Shown here: piece by piece, positions 45,269-54,110 of the stretch
Layout: each line of letters opens with the position of its first letter
Position numbering within the stretch: the stretch's first letter is position 1
Assembly (NCBI GenBank): GCA_021324015.1
Contig: JAJPJX010000069.1
Coordinates: forward strand, 21,393-85,392
Source of the DNA: Solibacteraceae bacterium
GTDB taxonomy: Bacteria; Acidobacteriota; Terriglobia; Bryobacterales; Bryobacteraceae
Length of the DNA stretch: 64,000 nt
Direction: 5' to 3'
Position numbers and translations under genes: made by a program
The notes under the pieces: generated by a model
The model's input: the letters and a program-made list of their open reading frames with translations, nothing else
The model's database searches: none
Told to the model about the DNA's origin: nothing

Positions 45269-46615
45269 ATGACCCGCCGTGTTTGGCTGTTGCTTTCGAT
45301 TCTGGCCGCCGGAGTTTTCAGGGCCAGCGCCGACGACGTGGTGTTCCGCAGCGACGTGGCGCTGGCGCGCGTGGACGCGCAGGTGCTGGACCGCGACAAC
45401 CGGGCGGTCACGGGCCTGACCGCGGCGGACTTCGTGCTGCGCGAGGACGGCAAGGTCCAGCCGATCCGCAACTTTGCCAGCGAGAACATGCCGGTGGATT
45501 TCCTGCTGCTGCTGGACGTGAGCGCCAGCATGCGGCCGCACGTTGAGCGGATCGCTTCGGCGGCGCACCAGGCGCTGCGGGTGCTGGGCGATCAGGACCG
45601 GGTGGCCATCATGGTGTTCGACCGCGCCACGCGCGTGCGGCTGCCGTTCCGCAGCAACCGGGAGGACGTGGAGCGCGAGTTTGAAGCGCTGCTGCGGCAG
45701 GAGAGCTTTCGTGGCGGGACCGACATTACGCACGCCCTGCTGGATGCGGCGGACTACATCGGGCGGCAGGGGCGGCGGGACGCGCGGCGCGCCATCGTGA
45801 TCCTGACCGATGACCAGACGGAGTTCAACCGCGACGAAGAGGCCGTCTCCCGAGCGCTGGTGCGGGCGGACGCGGTGCTGAGCGCGCTGCTGGCGCCGGA
45901 CGCCATGGGCACGGGACCGGGAGGCGGCGGGCACGGCGGAGGGTGGCCGGGCGGCGTGGGAGGCGGTATGGGCGGTCCGCTGGGCGGCATCATCCTGGGA
46001 CGGCGCGGGCCGTACGGCGGGTATCCGGGCGGGCGCGGCAGAATGGGACGGCCGCACACGCAATCGGCCGGCACGGCGGAAATCGCGCAGAACTCGGGGG
46101 GAGACAGCATGCCGGTGGGCGATGCCGCGGCGCTCGAAACGACCTTGGCGCGCCTGCGGCAGCGCTATGCGCTCTTCTTCCTGCTTCCGGAAGGCGGCCG
46201 CGGGGGTGACGCGCGGGGGATCCAGGTGGACCTGGCGGACGCCGCCCGGCGGCGCTTCCCGGATGCGCAGGTGCGCTACCGGCGGGTGTACCAGGCGCAG
46301 GGCGATGGCGCGACGAGTGCTTCCCCGGTAATGGTGACCAGGGCGCCCCTGTCCCCGCCGCCGGCAACTTCGGAGGCGGCAAGCGACGCGCCGGTTGAGG
46401 GGCGCAGGCGGCGCACGGCGGTGGATGAGCCGAATGGCCCGCGCGGTCCCCTGATTCCGGCGGCCGGCGCGAATCCCGCAGATCCACCGGCGGCCAGCAC
46501 GGCGCAGCCCGCTCCAGCGCCGGCGCCCGCCCCGGCCGCGGCGCCCGCCGGAGGCGCGGCATCCAACGGGCAGCAGGGCGGCTGGCGCCGATTGAAGCCC
46601 GGCGAACAACCGTAG
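45269..46615 (+). CDS. VWFA-related secreted protein
   Basis: 448 residues: signal peptide (to about 20), a short beta domain typical of acidobacterial VWFA-related proteins (ARVDAQVLDRDNRAVTGLTAADFVL), then a VWA domain with MIDAS residues Asp83, Ser85 and Ser87 in LLLDVSASM and the later GGTDI and ILTDDQTEF. A glycine-rich segment (about 214-265) and a proline/alanine-rich C-terminal tail (about 400-440) flank the end of the fold. The partner and role are unknown; it is divergent from the di-haem protein. Confidence 0.8.
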   Translation: MTRRVWLLLSILAAGVFRASADDVVFRSDVALARVDAQVLDRDNRAVTGLTAADFVLREDGKVQPIRNFASENMPVDFLLLLDVSASMRPHVERIASAAHQALRVLGDQDRVAIMVFDRATRVRLPFRSNREDVEREFEALLRQESFRGGTDITHALLDAADYIGRQGRRDARRAIVILTDDQTEFNRDEEAVSRALVRADAVLSALLAPDAMGTGPGGGGHGGGWPGGVGGGMGGPLGGIILGRRGPYGGYPGGRGRMGRPHTQSAGTAEIAQNSGGDSMPVGDAAALETTLARLRQRYALFFLLPEGGRGGDARGIQVDLADAARRRFPDAQVRYRRVYQAQGDGATSASPVMVTRAPLSPPPATSEAASDAPVEGRRRRTAVDEPNGPRGPLIPAAGANPADPPAASTAQPAPAPAPAPAAAPAGGAASNGQQGGWRRLKPGEQP

Positions 46616-46656
46616 CCCCGCGGGCGCGGGCAGTCCGGCAGCGATACAATACCTGC

Positions 46657-47640
46657 GTGAATCGCAGAACCTTTCTCGGCGCCGCCGCGGGCATGACCAT
46701 GGGAGAAGGAGGCGCACAGGCCGCCGCCATCCCGATCATCGACACGCACATTCACCTGTTCGATCCCACCCGGCCGCAGGGCGTGCCCTGGCCGCCCAAA
46801 GATAACGCCGTGCTCTATAAGCCCGCACTGCCCTCGCGGTACCGGAAGATCGCCGCGCCGCTGGGCATCAAGGGCGCCATCGAAGTGGAGTGCAGCACCT
46901 GGGTGGAGGACAACCAGTGGGTGCTGGACGTCGCGGCCAAAGACACCATCATGGTGTGGACGATCGGAGACCTGGAGCCGGGCAAGCCGGAGTTCCCCAA
47001 GCAACTCGAGCGCTTCCACCGCAACCCGCTGTTTCGCGGCATCCGCTACGGGAACCTGTGGGGCCGGGACCTGGGTGCGGAACTGGCCAAGCCGCCCTTC
47101 GTGGCGGACGTGAAGCGCATGGCGGAGGCGGGCCTGACGCTGGATTCGGCCAATCCCAACCCCAAGCTGATCGCCGACCTCGTGCGGCTCACCGACCTGG
47201 TCCCCGATCTGCGCGTGGTGGTGGACCACCTGCCGCAGCTTACGCCTCCGGCCGAGGGCGCCGCGCGCAACGCTTACATGGCCGATCTGCGGGAGCTGGG
47301 AAAGCGCCCGCAGGTGTACGTGAAGATCTCCGAGGTGCTGCGTAAGGTGGACGGCAAAGTGCCGACGGACGTGAACTTCTATCGCCCGCGGCTGGACGAG
47401 ATCTTCGGGGTTTTCGGCGAGGACCGGGTGCTCTACGGCAGCGACTGGCCGAACAGCGACAACTGGGCCGAATATCCGCAGGTGCTCAGCGTGGTGCGGC
47501 AGTATTTCCTGGCCAAGGGTCCCGCGGCGGCCGAGAAATATTTCTGGAGGAATTCCGCGGCGGCGTACCGCTGGGTCAAGCGGGAGGCGGGCCAGCCTTC
47601 GCCGGCGGCTGTCCATCGCGAAACACGAACAGGTGGCTGA
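46657..47640 (+). CDS. Tat-exported amidohydrolase (amidohydro_2 family), copy 2
   Basis: A 327-residue paralogue of the enzyme at 30983. It begins GTG (VNRRTFLGAAAG), a twin-arginine signal. It shows DTHIHLFDPTRPQGVPWP, CSTWVEDNQWVLDV, ELGKRPQVYVKISE and DRVLYGSDWPNSD, the last with the barrel-end aspartate typical of the family. Probable role: hydrolysis of a sugar lactone in the periplasm. Its 3' end overlaps the convergent gtrA-like gene by 65 bp. Confidence 0.82.
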   Translation: MNRRTFLGAAAGMTMGEGGAQAAAIPIIDTHIHLFDPTRPQGVPWPPKDNAVLYKPALPSRYRKIAAPLGIKGAIEVECSTWVEDNQWVLDVAAKDTIMVWTIGDLEPGKPEFPKQLERFHRNPLFRGIRYGNLWGRDLGAELAKPPFVADVKRMAEAGLTLDSANPNPKLIADLVRLTDLVPDLRVVVDHLPQLTPPAEGAARNAYMADLRELGKRPQVYVKISEVLRKVDGKVPTDVNFYRPRLDEIFGVFGEDRVLYGSDWPNSDNWAEYPQVLSVVRQYFLAKGPAAAEKYFWRNSAAAYRWVKREAGQPSPAAVHRETRTGG

Positions 47641-48028
47641 CGGCGAAATTCGCCAGCGAGAGCAGCGCGATGGTAGCCAGATTGGCAGCCAGGTACTGTA
47701 TGCCCAGGGCGCCGGCCAGCAGGCGCATGAGCAGCAGGTTGCCGCCCACCGAGATGGCGCCCGTCGAGAGGTTGAACCGCGCGAGGCGCCGGAGGGCCTG
47801 GCCGCGGGAGATGCTGGCGCGGTCCTTCCAGGTGAAGCGTTCGTGCCAGAGGAAGTTGTGGAGCACCGCGGCTTCGACGGCCAGGGCCGTGCCGGGCAGG
47901 TAATGCAAGCCCAGTCCGCTGACGAACACGGCCAGCGCGGCGAGTTGCACCACCACGCCCATGGCGCCTACCAGGTTGAATTTCAGCCAGCGCCGGAGCA
48001 GGCCGCGCCGCGTTGCGGGTGGGCTCAT
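47576..48028 (-). CDS. GtrA-family membrane protein
   Basis: A 150-residue protein with four transmembrane helices and the GtrA pattern: LKFNLVGAMGVVVQL, then ALAVEAAVLHNFLWHERFTW, LLLMRLL, and ATIALLSLANFAVSHLFVF. GtrA proteins are thought to flip polyprenyl-linked sugars or take part in cell-surface polysaccharide synthesis. The ATG at 48028 overlaps the stop of the CDP-alcohol phosphatidyltransferase gene (ATGA), so they are co-translated. Confidence 0.85.
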   Translation of the reverse strand: MSPPATRRGLLRRWLKFNLVGAMGVVVQLAALAVFVSGLGLHYLPGTALAVEAAVLHNFLWHERFTWKDRASISRGQALRRLARFNLSTGAISVGGNLLLMRLLAGALGIQYLAANLATIALLSLANFAVSHLFVFRDGQPPAKAGPPPA

Positions 48029-48729
48029 GCGGGCGGTGGCCGTTCGGCGCGGTACAGCGCGCGGGTGTTGCGGATGGCGGAGGTGATCAACATGAGCGAC
48101 ATGCCGAGGATGCCGATGACGCCGCCGACATCGAACAACAGGAAGTGCCGCCCGAACAGGGATACCACCGGCCGGTAGAACAGCGCCACGTTGCCTGCCA
48201 TCAGGAGCAGCCGCAGCTCCGTGGGGCTCAGCTTCCAGTAGGAGAGCTGAAAGGTGCCCAGCACGTGGGTGGCGAGATAGGACTGGATAGAGAGCAGCAG
48301 GTAGACGATCAGCAGGCAGGTGGCGACCGCGAGGCTCATGTAGCCGGAAAAGCCCAGGCCTGCCAGCAGAAACAGGGTGCCGAAGGCGTCCGTGATGTGA
48401 TCCACGTAGAAGCCGTAGCGCGGGCGCAGGCGGTTGCGCACGCGCGCCAGCGTGCCGTCCAGGCTGTCGCCCAGCCAGTTCAGCGCCAGGCAGGGAATCA
48501 CCAGCAGGAGCGCGCCGCGGCTCCAGTGCGCAAGCCAGTAGCACAGCCCGGCGAGGCACATCGAGACGAAGCCCAGCAGCGTGAGGTGATCGGAGTTGAT
48601 CCAGGCGGGGGTGGCCTTGGCCATGCGAATCAGCAGCGGTTTTTCGAAGGGCGCCAGCAGGCTCGTCTGCTGGCGACTGGCATCGCGGAATCCCGGCGCG
48701 GCAGTCGCCTGGCTCGACTGTTCGGGCAC
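48025..48729 (-). CDS. CDP-alcohol phosphatidyltransferase family protein
   Basis: A 234-residue integral membrane enzyme. The catalytic signature D-x2-D-G-x2-A-R-x8-G-x3-D-x3-D is complete in GDSLDGTLARVRNRLRPRYG followed by FYVDHITD. About six transmembrane helices follow. It makes a phospholipid or phosphodiester-linked lipid from a CDP-alcohol; the acceptor is unknown. The start is GTG at 48729. It is coupled to GtrA, which suggests modification of envelope lipids or glycans. Confidence 0.85.
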   Translation of the reverse strand: MPEQSSQATAAPGFRDASRQQTSLLAPFEKPLLIRMAKATPAWINSDHLTLLGFVSMCLAGLCYWLAHWSRGALLLVIPCLALNWLGDSLDGTLARVRNRLRPRYGFYVDHITDAFGTLFLLAGLGFSGYMSLAVATCLLIVYLLLSIQSYLATHVLGTFQLSYWKLSPTELRLLLMAGNVALFYRPVVSLFGRHFLLFDVGGVIGILGMSLMLITSAIRNTRALYRAERPPPA

Positions 48730-48821
48730 TCGCCCAACATGGTAGCACCTGGAGGGAGGGGGCGGGAATGCGATCTACTCGGGTAGCTGGGAGCCATAGA
48801 TCCGCCTAGAGTTCACAGTAA

Positions 48822-48865
48822 TTGACAGTTTCTTGACCAGGTGTGCAGGAAAGCGGCAGTAGACT
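48822..48865 (+). promoter_or_regulatory. Pho-box-like direct repeat and -10 region of the kelch gene
   Basis: TTGACA (48822-48827) and TTGACC (48833-48838) are direct repeats with 11-bp period, which read GGTCAAGAAACTGTCAA on the minus strand, close to a PhoB box. TAGACT (48860-48865) follows within GCAGTAGACT. The same elements with identical 38-bp spacing precede the small gene at 54111. It is a likely target of the adjacent OmpR-family regulator. Confidence 0.65.
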
Positions 48866-48903
48866 GCCTCTGGCGCGTAATTCTGCGCCAACGAAGGAGG
48901 GAT

Positions 48904-50049
48904 ATGAGGACTAAGCCGGTTTTCCATTGTGGAGTATGTGCATGGTTGCCACTTATTGTGGCTCTGACTGTCCCGGTGGCCTTGCCGCAGCAGTGGAGCC
49001 TGTTGACGAGCGGGGTGCCTTGGGGGCGATACGGCCATTCGGCCGTATACAATGCGGCGACGAATCAGATCATCGTTTTCGGCGGCGTCCTATCGGCGCC
49101 TGGAATCCTGAACACGAATGACACCTGGCGCATGGATAACGCGAACGGCGCGTCGGGAACTCCGGCGTGGACGTTATTGCTTGCCAACGGCTCGCCGGGG
49201 GGGCCCGCAGCGCGGCACGGGCACGCCGCGGTGTACGATGCGGCCACGGACCGCATGATCGTCTTCGGCGGGTGCCTGGGCGGCTGCCTGCCGGTGGCCA
49301 ATGACGTGTGGGTGCTGGTGAACGCGACCGGAGCAGCCGGCCCTCCCACTTGGCAGCAGCTCAGCCCGGTGGGCGGGCCGCCGGCGCCGCGGACTTATCC
49401 GGCCTTCGTTTACGATCCAACGGATAACCGGATGATCCTCTTCGGCGGCCAGAACGGGGGCGGTTTCGGCGGCGCGACGTATCCCGACGTGTGGGTGCTG
49501 AGCAACGCCAACGGGCTGGGCGGCACGCCCGCGTGGACGCAGCTTGCGCCCACCGGCGGGCCGGCGCCCGGACAATATGGACCGAGCGCCATCTATGACC
49601 AGGCGAACAACATCATGACGGTTTTTGGCGGCGGCGTACAGGGCACCGGAAAGCCCACCAACTCGGTCTGGACTCTGTCGCATGCGAACGGCCTGGGTGG
49701 CCCGCCCGCCTGGACCCGAATTGTTGCCGACGGGGCCCCCGGATCGCCTGCCCGGCGCGCATTTCCGACGGCCACTTATGATCCCGCCAGCAACCGGATG
49801 ACGATTTACGGCGGAATCAACAGCGGCACGGCTTTCGGGGATTTCTGGATCCTCCAGAATGCCAACGGGCTTGGCGGCGTGCCCGCATGGATCAAGGGCG
49901 CCACCACGACGTTGACCCGGCCCGTGCCGAGAACAGAACATCGGGCTGTCTACGACCCCGCATCGAACCGTATGATGGTGATCTGCGGCCAATCCTCCGA
50001 AGGACTGTTTTACTCCACTTGGGCGCTGAGCAACGCGAACGGTTTGTGA
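48904..50049 (+). CDS. Secreted kelch-repeat beta-propeller protein
   Basis: 381 residues with a signal peptide (to about 29). Six kelch-type repeats of about 60 residues follow, each with an AVYD-x-A-x-N-x-M-x-VFGG core (near 48, 110, 169, 230, 291 and 349), predicting a six-bladed propeller. Between blades the linker NANGLGG-x-PAW recurs. The ATG at 48904 is chosen because AGGAGG (48895-48900) is 3 bases upstream and gives the signal peptide. No anchor is seen. The promoter shares its operator with the 54111 gene. Confidence 0.78.
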   Translation: MRTKPVFHCGVCAWLPLIVALTVPVALPQQWSLLTSGVPWGRYGHSAVYNAATNQIIVFGGVLSAPGILNTNDTWRMDNANGASGTPAWTLLLANGSPGGPAARHGHAAVYDAATDRMIVFGGCLGGCLPVANDVWVLVNATGAAGPPTWQQLSPVGGPPAPRTYPAFVYDPTDNRMILFGGQNGGGFGGATYPDVWVLSNANGLGGTPAWTQLAPTGGPAPGQYGPSAIYDQANNIMTVFGGGVQGTGKPTNSVWTLSHANGLGGPPAWTRIVADGAPGSPARRAFPTATYDPASNRMTIYGGINSGTAFGDFWILQNANGLGGVPAWIKGATTTLTRPVPRTEHRAVYDPASNRMMVICGQSSEGLFYSTWALSNANGL

Positions 50050-50115
50050 GTCCGGTCCGGCGAACCAGGGCCGCAAGGCTTCCAGTTCACCGGCGTTGCT
50101 GTACAATTTCGGTGC

Positions 50116-51402
50116 ATGCGCTGGGTTGTGGGCTTGCTGCTGTTTTTGGGGGCCGCCGCAGCCGCTGAGCAGATCGCGCAGTTCGGGCAGGCAGTCGAGC
50201 TGATGGAGGTCCGCGGCGAGTACCGTGCCGCAGTCGCCCTGCTGGAGGAAGCTGCGGCAGGCGCGGATCGCCCGCTGGCCGCGCGGGCCTTGTTGATGGC
50301 CGGCTACTGCCGGGAAAAGCTGGGAGACCCCGAGGCCTGGCAAGTCTACCAGCGCGCGCTGCGCGAATTTGGGGACATTCCCGAAGCCGTTTCCGCTGCC
50401 CGGGCGCGGCTGGTCCGGCTTGGTCATGCGGAAAGCACGGTGGCCGGAGCCCGGCACAAGCTTCGCGTGAAACGCCTGATCCCGGTCGGCAAGGAGCCCA
50501 GAGGAATCGCGCTCGCGCGGGACGGCGCCGAGATTTTCGTCGCCAACTATGGGGAGTCCAGCGTCTCCGTGGTGGACGCCCGCAGCCTGGGAGTGGTGCG
50601 CAAACTGTTCGCCTGCCAAGGCCCCGCCGCGGTGGCTTGCACCGCCGATGGTTCCCGTGTGTACGTAGTCTGCTCGGACAGCCTGGCAGCTATTGACCCT
50701 CGCAACGGGTCGATTCGCACCTGGCGCCTGCCTCCTGGCAGCGCGTGCATCAACGACCTGCTCCTCTCGCGGGACGAACAGCGGCTCTACGTTCCCGCGT
50801 GCCGCGCGGGTCTTCTCGTGCTGGACATTCGCTCGGGCCGCTTGACCTCGTTGTACCGCGACTTTTACGTCCTGAACGTAGCGCAATCGCCGGACGGGCG
50901 GGTGTTGTATGTGAGTCTTCAGGGCGGGGGACCGGGCGGCTCTTGGGGTCACGATGCTATCGGCAAGCTCGACGCAGCGACCGGCAAGCTGCTCGGCTCG
51001 TGGCACGGGTTCCCGAACGTCGGCGGGCAGATCGCCGTTTCTCCGGACGGCCGATATGTCTGGGAGGATTCCCTCGACGCCTGTTCTTCGCGAGCCTACG
51101 ACCACCTGGGCTGCCCCGCGGTGCCCGCGACGGTCATCCATGTATTCGAGGCCGGCACGAACCGGTTGCTGCGCTCTCTTGCCCTGCCGCCGAGTTCCAT
51201 CCCGATGGCCATCTCGCCGGATGGCGAATGGGCGGCGGTGGGTGGATGGAATCTATTTCTGTTGGATACCAGGACCCTGGAGATGGAGAGCGTCTTACTC
51301 GAACGGAACTCTTCCACGGTGCGCTTTTCCCCGGACGGGAAGCGGATCTATGCCACCTTGGACACAGCGGGGGTGCTGGCGGTGATCGAGTGCGACTGGT
51401 AG
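50116..51402 (+). CDS. Exported YVTN-type beta-propeller protein with N-terminal TPR-like helices
   Basis: 428 residues. The signal peptide is MRWVVGLLLFLGAAAAA. Residues about 25-110 form TPR-like helices (YRAAVALLEEAAAGADRPLAARALLMAGYC). From about 120 a YVTN/SMP-30-like propeller follows, with blades such as PRGIALARDGAEIFVANYGESSVSVVD and IAVSPDGRYVWE. It is followed after 11 bp by the histidine kinase, so it may be a periplasmic accessory or ligand-sensing protein of the two-component system; this is inference from order. Confidence 0.72.
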   Translation: MRWVVGLLLFLGAAAAAEQIAQFGQAVELMEVRGEYRAAVALLEEAAAGADRPLAARALLMAGYCREKLGDPEAWQVYQRALREFGDIPEAVSAARARLVRLGHAESTVAGARHKLRVKRLIPVGKEPRGIALARDGAEIFVANYGESSVSVVDARSLGVVRKLFACQGPAAVACTADGSRVYVVCSDSLAAIDPRNGSIRTWRLPPGSACINDLLLSRDEQRLYVPACRAGLLVLDIRSGRLTSLYRDFYVLNVAQSPDGRVLYVSLQGGGPGGSWGHDAIGKLDAATGKLLGSWHGFPNVGGQIAVSPDGRYVWEDSLDACSSRAYDHLGCPAVPATVIHVFEAGTNRLLRSLALPPSSIPMAISPDGEWAAVGGWNLFLLDTRTLEMESVLLERNSSTVRFSPDGKRIYATLDTAGVLAVIECDW

Positions 51403-51413
51403 CGGAGCCGGGA

Positions 51414-53366
51414 ATGTCCTTTCCCCTCAGAGAGCCACGAAAATGGGCCCTACCGGTCCTGGTTGTGGCCGTTGCCATTCCCACGCTGTTGCTGCTGGTT
51501 CTGGAGCTGCAATCCTTCCGCAGGCACCGGGAAGCCTTGGCCATGCTGACCGCATCCAACCGGGTCCTTTGGGAGGAGCGGCTGGGTGCGGAACTGGAAA
51601 ATGAGGTGGCTTTCTCTGCCGAACGGCAACTGCGCGATCCGCGGATCCGGAGCCTGGCGGCGCTCGCCCGCGGACGCGTGACTCTAGCCACCGCCCGCCG
51701 GATGCGGGAGTTTTGCGAGCGGCTGCGCGTCCCAGTGCACGTGGCCGAGGAGTTTTATCTCCTCCGCGAGGGACGTGTGGTCTATCCGGTGCTGCACGCG
51801 GACCTTGCGGGACTCTGGGAACTGGGAGAAAGAGGCCCGTGGGAGGCGGCCGAGCGCGTGGAAATTCAGGCCGGCCGGCCGGACCTGGCCCTGGCTCAAT
51901 ACCGCGCACTCTACCGCGCGGCGGGTTCGCCCGTCCTGCAAGCTCTGGCCTCTTTGCGAATCGCCCGCTGCCTGCAAAAGATGCGCCGCTCGCAGGAGGC
52001 CGCCCAAGCCTGGCGCCGGCTGATGGATCAGTTTCCGGACCAACTGGACCGCTTCGGGCGGCCGTACGCGCTGGTGGCGGCCTTCGAATTGGACGACGCG
52101 GCCGCGCTGCGACGGCTCTCGGCGGAGTTTGCGCAGGGACGCTGGGAGCTGAGCGGCGATACCGTGGCCAACTTCGCCGGGCGCTTTCGGGAGCGCTTTC
52201 CAGATGCGCCGCTCGCGGACACTCGCTATCTGCGCCATTTCCGGGCGGCGAGAGAGATCGAGAAGACGTTCCGCCTGCAGGCACCGCCCGCTCCCGGCGT
52301 GGTGCTGCCTCTGGCGATCGCCGGTCCTCCGCCATTGCAATGCTTTTACACCTTGCTGGAGCCCGCGTCTCCTCAGAAGGGAGTCCTAGTATTCTCAGCG
52401 GACCTGGACCGGGCCGCCACGGATTTTCTTACCATGAGCGCGGGGATTCTCGGGATACCGCCCGGCGGCGTTCCACGAGTCGCGGCGGTGGCGGCTGCGC
52501 CCCTAGAGGCCGCGCCGTTTCGTGCGATGTTCCCGTTCTGGCGGCTTTCGCTGGCGGGTGAGGTCTACCGGCCCCCGGGCGAGTTGCACGCCTCGGCGCT
52601 GTGGGCCGCCATCATGCTGGTGGCCGCTTTGCTCGCCCTGGTGGTCGTGCTGCTGGCGCGCGGCAGTTGGACCCGCTGGAAGCTGAGCGATCTGCGCACG
52701 GCGTTCGTCAGCGGCGTCTCGCATGAGCTGCGCACGCCGCTTACGGCCATTACCCTCTACACGGAGACGCTGGAACGCGGAGTATTCTCCGAGGAGGAAC
52801 GGCGCGGCTTTTACCGGGTGATTCGCGAGCAGAGCCGCAGGCTCTCCGAACTCATCGACGGGGTGCTGGAGTTTTCGCGCATCGAGAAGGGGCGCAAGCA
52901 GTATCAGTTGCGGGAGGGCGACCTGGCCGCCGAGCTGGCGCGGGTGCTGGACGAGTACCGCGAGGCCTGGGAGCGGGAGGGCGTTGCGATCCACACGAGC
53001 CTGCCCCAGGCGCTGGCGGGTGTGCGGTTCGACGCCGGGGCGGCGCGCCGGGCCTTGCTGAACCTGGTGGACAACGCCATCAAGTACGGCGGGCGGGGGC
53101 ATCCCATCGAAGTGAACCTGTGGCGGGAAGACTCCACGGCGGTGGTGGAGGTACGAGATCGCGGCGTGGGGATTCCGCCCGAGGAACACGGCCGTATCTT
53201 CGGGGAGTATTATCGGGGCCGGAGCGCGCGGGGCAAGGGCGGCTACGGCCTGGGCTTGTTCCTGGTGCGCCACATTATGGAGGCGCACGGCGGGCGCGTG
53301 GAGGTGGACAGCCGCCCGGACGAGGGGAGTTCGTTCCGCCTGGTGTTCCCATGCACAAGATCCTGA
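51414..53366 (+). CDS. Sensor histidine kinase with large TPR-like periplasmic domain
   Basis: 650 residues. Transmembrane helices at about 12-32 and 394-415 enclose a periplasmic domain of about 360 residues, whose 145-220 part (RPDLALAQYRALYRAAGSPV, then RIARCLQKMRRSQEAAQAW) looks TPR-like. HisKA has the phospho-acceptor His437 in SHELRTPLT. HATPase_c has NLVDNAIKYGG, RDRGVGIPPEEHGRIF and the lid GKGGYGLGLFLV. ATG 51414 is chosen for the membrane anchor. It overlaps the response regulator start by 16 bp. It probably phosphorylates that regulator. Confidence 0.88.
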   Translation: MSFPLREPRKWALPVLVVAVAIPTLLLLVLELQSFRRHREALAMLTASNRVLWEERLGAELENEVAFSAERQLRDPRIRSLAALARGRVTLATARRMREFCERLRVPVHVAEEFYLLREGRVVYPVLHADLAGLWELGERGPWEAAERVEIQAGRPDLALAQYRALYRAAGSPVLQALASLRIARCLQKMRRSQEAAQAWRRLMDQFPDQLDRFGRPYALVAAFELDDAAALRRLSAEFAQGRWELSGDTVANFAGRFRERFPDAPLADTRYLRHFRAAREIEKTFRLQAPPAPGVVLPLAIAGPPPLQCFYTLLEPASPQKGVLVFSADLDRAATDFLTMSAGILGIPPGGVPRVAAVAAAPLEAAPFRAMFPFWRLSLAGEVYRPPGELHASALWAAIMLVAALLALVVVLLARGSWTRWKLSDLRTAFVSGVSHELRTPLTAITLYTETLERGVFSEEERRGFYRVIREQSRRLSELIDGVLEFSRIEKGRKQYQLREGDLAAELARVLDEYREAWEREGVAIHTSLPQALAGVRFDAGAARRALLNLVDNAIKYGGRGHPIEVNLWREDSTAVVEVRDRGVGIPPEEHGRIFGEYYRGRSARGKGGYGLGLFLVRHIMEAHGGRVEVDSRPDEGSSFRLVFPCTRS

Positions 53367-54028
53367 TCGTGGAAGACGAACCGGCCGTGCTGCACGGCCT
53401 GGAGTTGAATTTCCGCCGGGAGGGCTACCGCGTGCTCACCGCGGCCACCGGGGAGCAGTGCCTGGCGCTGATGCGGCAGGAGTCGCCCGGGGTCATCCTG
53501 CTGGACATCATGCTGCCGGGCATGAGCGGCCTGGAGGTGTGCCGGGAGCTGCGCCGGCGCGGCTATGAGACGCCGGTGATTCTGCTGACGGCGCGCGCGG
53601 AGGAGATGGACCGCGTGGTGGGCCTGGAGATCGGCGCCGACGATTATGTCACCAAGCCGTTCAGCCTGCGCGAGCTGATCGCGCGGGTGCACGTGCAGAT
53701 CCGCCGCGCCGCGCGGCCGCAGGACGTGGCGCACTATGGTTTCGACGGCATCGAGATCGACTTCGAGCGCCTGCGCGCCACGCGCGCCGGCGCGCCGATC
53801 GAGCTGACCTCCAAGGAATTCGACGTGCTGCGCCTGCTGATCCGGCACCGCGGCGAAGTGGTCACGCGCGAGCGCCTGCTGCGCGAGGTGTGGGGGTACG
53901 AAATTCCACCCCATTCCCGCACCGTGGACACCCACATCCTGAAGCTGCGGCAAAAGCTGGGCGACCATCCCGATAATCCGAAGTACATCGCCGCGGTGTG
54001 GGGCGAGGGGTACCGGTTTATCGGGTGA
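53351..54028 (+). CDS. OmpR/PhoB-family response regulator
   Basis: 225 residues. The receiver domain has the acidic pair in VEDEPA, phospho-acceptor Asp52 in ILLDIMLPG, and lysine in DDYVTKPFSL. The C-terminal winged helix ends in RTVDTHILKLRQKLGDHP and GEGYRFIG, which is typical of the OmpR/PhoB subfamily that binds 11-bp-spaced direct repeats. Exactly such repeats lie 20 bp after its own stop (54048) and upstream of the kelch gene (48822). Confidence 0.92.
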   Translation: MHKILIVEDEPAVLHGLELNFRREGYRVLTAATGEQCLALMRQESPGVILLDIMLPGMSGLEVCRELRRRGYETPVILLTARAEEMDRVVGLEIGADDYVTKPFSLRELIARVHVQIRRAARPQDVAHYGFDGIEIDFERLRATRAGAPIELTSKEFDVLRLLIRHRGEVVTRERLLREVWGYEIPPHSRTVDTHILKLRQKLGDHPDNPKYIAAVWGEGYRFIG

Positions 54029-54047
54029 GGGATAAAGTTTGCAGAAT

Positions 54048-54091
54048 TTGACAGTTTCTTAACCGATTTCGCTCCGGGGATGCAGTAGACT
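54048..54091 (+). promoter_or_regulatory. Pho-box-like direct repeat and -10 region of the small exported peptide operon
   Basis: TTGACA (54048-54053) and TTAACC (54059-54064) are direct repeats with 11-bp period, followed by GCAGTAGACT with TAGACT at 54086-54091. The block TTGACAGTTTCTT and the 38-bp distance from TTGACA to TAGACT are the same as at 48822-48865, although the bases between differ. Confidence 0.65.
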
Positions 54092-54110
54092 TCCAAACCA
54101 AGGAGGCGAA

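Noticed and set aside
50745..51413. N-terminal extension of the histidine kinase to 873 residues
   Set aside because: The extension is antiphase to the YVTN/TPR gene and has no domain pattern; ATG 51414 gives an immediate membrane helix.
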